Of a stretch of 13,496 bases of DNA, positions 13,483 to 13,496 are shown piece after piece. The position numbers and the translations under genes were made by a program. The stretch covers positions 1 to 13,496 of the forward strand of contig URQF01000027.1 of NCBI GenBank assembly GCA_900549915.1, read 5' to 3'. The stretch is from an uncultured Mollicutes bacterium. GTDB lineage: Bacteria > Bacillota_I > Bacilli_A > RFN20 > CAG-288. Numbering within the stretch: the first letter of the stretch is position 1; every line of letters starts with the position of its first letter. Under the pieces are notes generated by a model. The model made no database searches, had not been told where the DNA came from, and worked only from the letters and a program-made list of their open reading frames with translations.

Positions 13483-13496
13483 TCTCGAAACCTTTC

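Overview
The window comes from a low-GC bacterium, most likely an uncultured member of the Bacillota (Bacilli/Erysipelotrichia-like or a non-recoded relative of the Mollicutes). The evidence is AGGAGG-type ribosome binding sites, -10/-35 promoters of the sigma-A type, tRNA genes with an encoded CCA end, short lipoprotein signal peptides ending in LAGC, and many A-hairpin-T terminators. TGG is used for tryptophan and TGA is a stop codon (it ends the first ABC gene), so this is not a UGA-recoded mollicute. Arginine AGG codons look very frequent. No phage, IS element, CRISPR array or rRNA is visible.

Layout. (1) Positions 1-920, minus strand: tRNA-Leu(CAA) with its own promoter and terminator, then a suppressor-of-fused (SUFU) domain gene, then the first 17 codons of another gene that leaves the window. 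(2) 921-1235: promoter of the tRNA and a 75-codon open reading segment without a start codon, probably a gene remnant. (3) 1279-5261: a small four-helix membrane protein gene divergent from a two-gene operon for a heterodimeric ABC exporter. Its two half-transporters carry complementary departures from consensus, giving one degenerate and one canonical ATP site. (4) 5301-5420: tRNA-Pro(CGG) with promoter. (5) 5469-9671: two tandem paralogous lipoprotein genes of unknown function. Each is preceded, at almost the same distance (112 and 113 nt), by a related palindromic cre-like/LacI-family operator. (6) 9679-13496, minus strand: two paralogous multi-helix membrane proteins of a family I do not recognise. 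The longer one (866 aa) adds about 570 residues of Pro/Glu/Lys-rich tail with a duplicated unit of about 70 residues. The shorter one (255 aa) stops where that tail would continue, and its 5' end is irregular.

Functional reading. Most of the window encodes the cell envelope: an export pump, two lipoproteins and two polytopic proteins. The ABC pair can be assigned with confidence as to class but not substrate. The lipoproteins and the paralogous membrane family are the least explained parts and the best candidates for something undescribed. The SUFU gene resembles the immunity-type SUFU proteins of bacterial polymorphic toxin loci, but no toxin is visible here.
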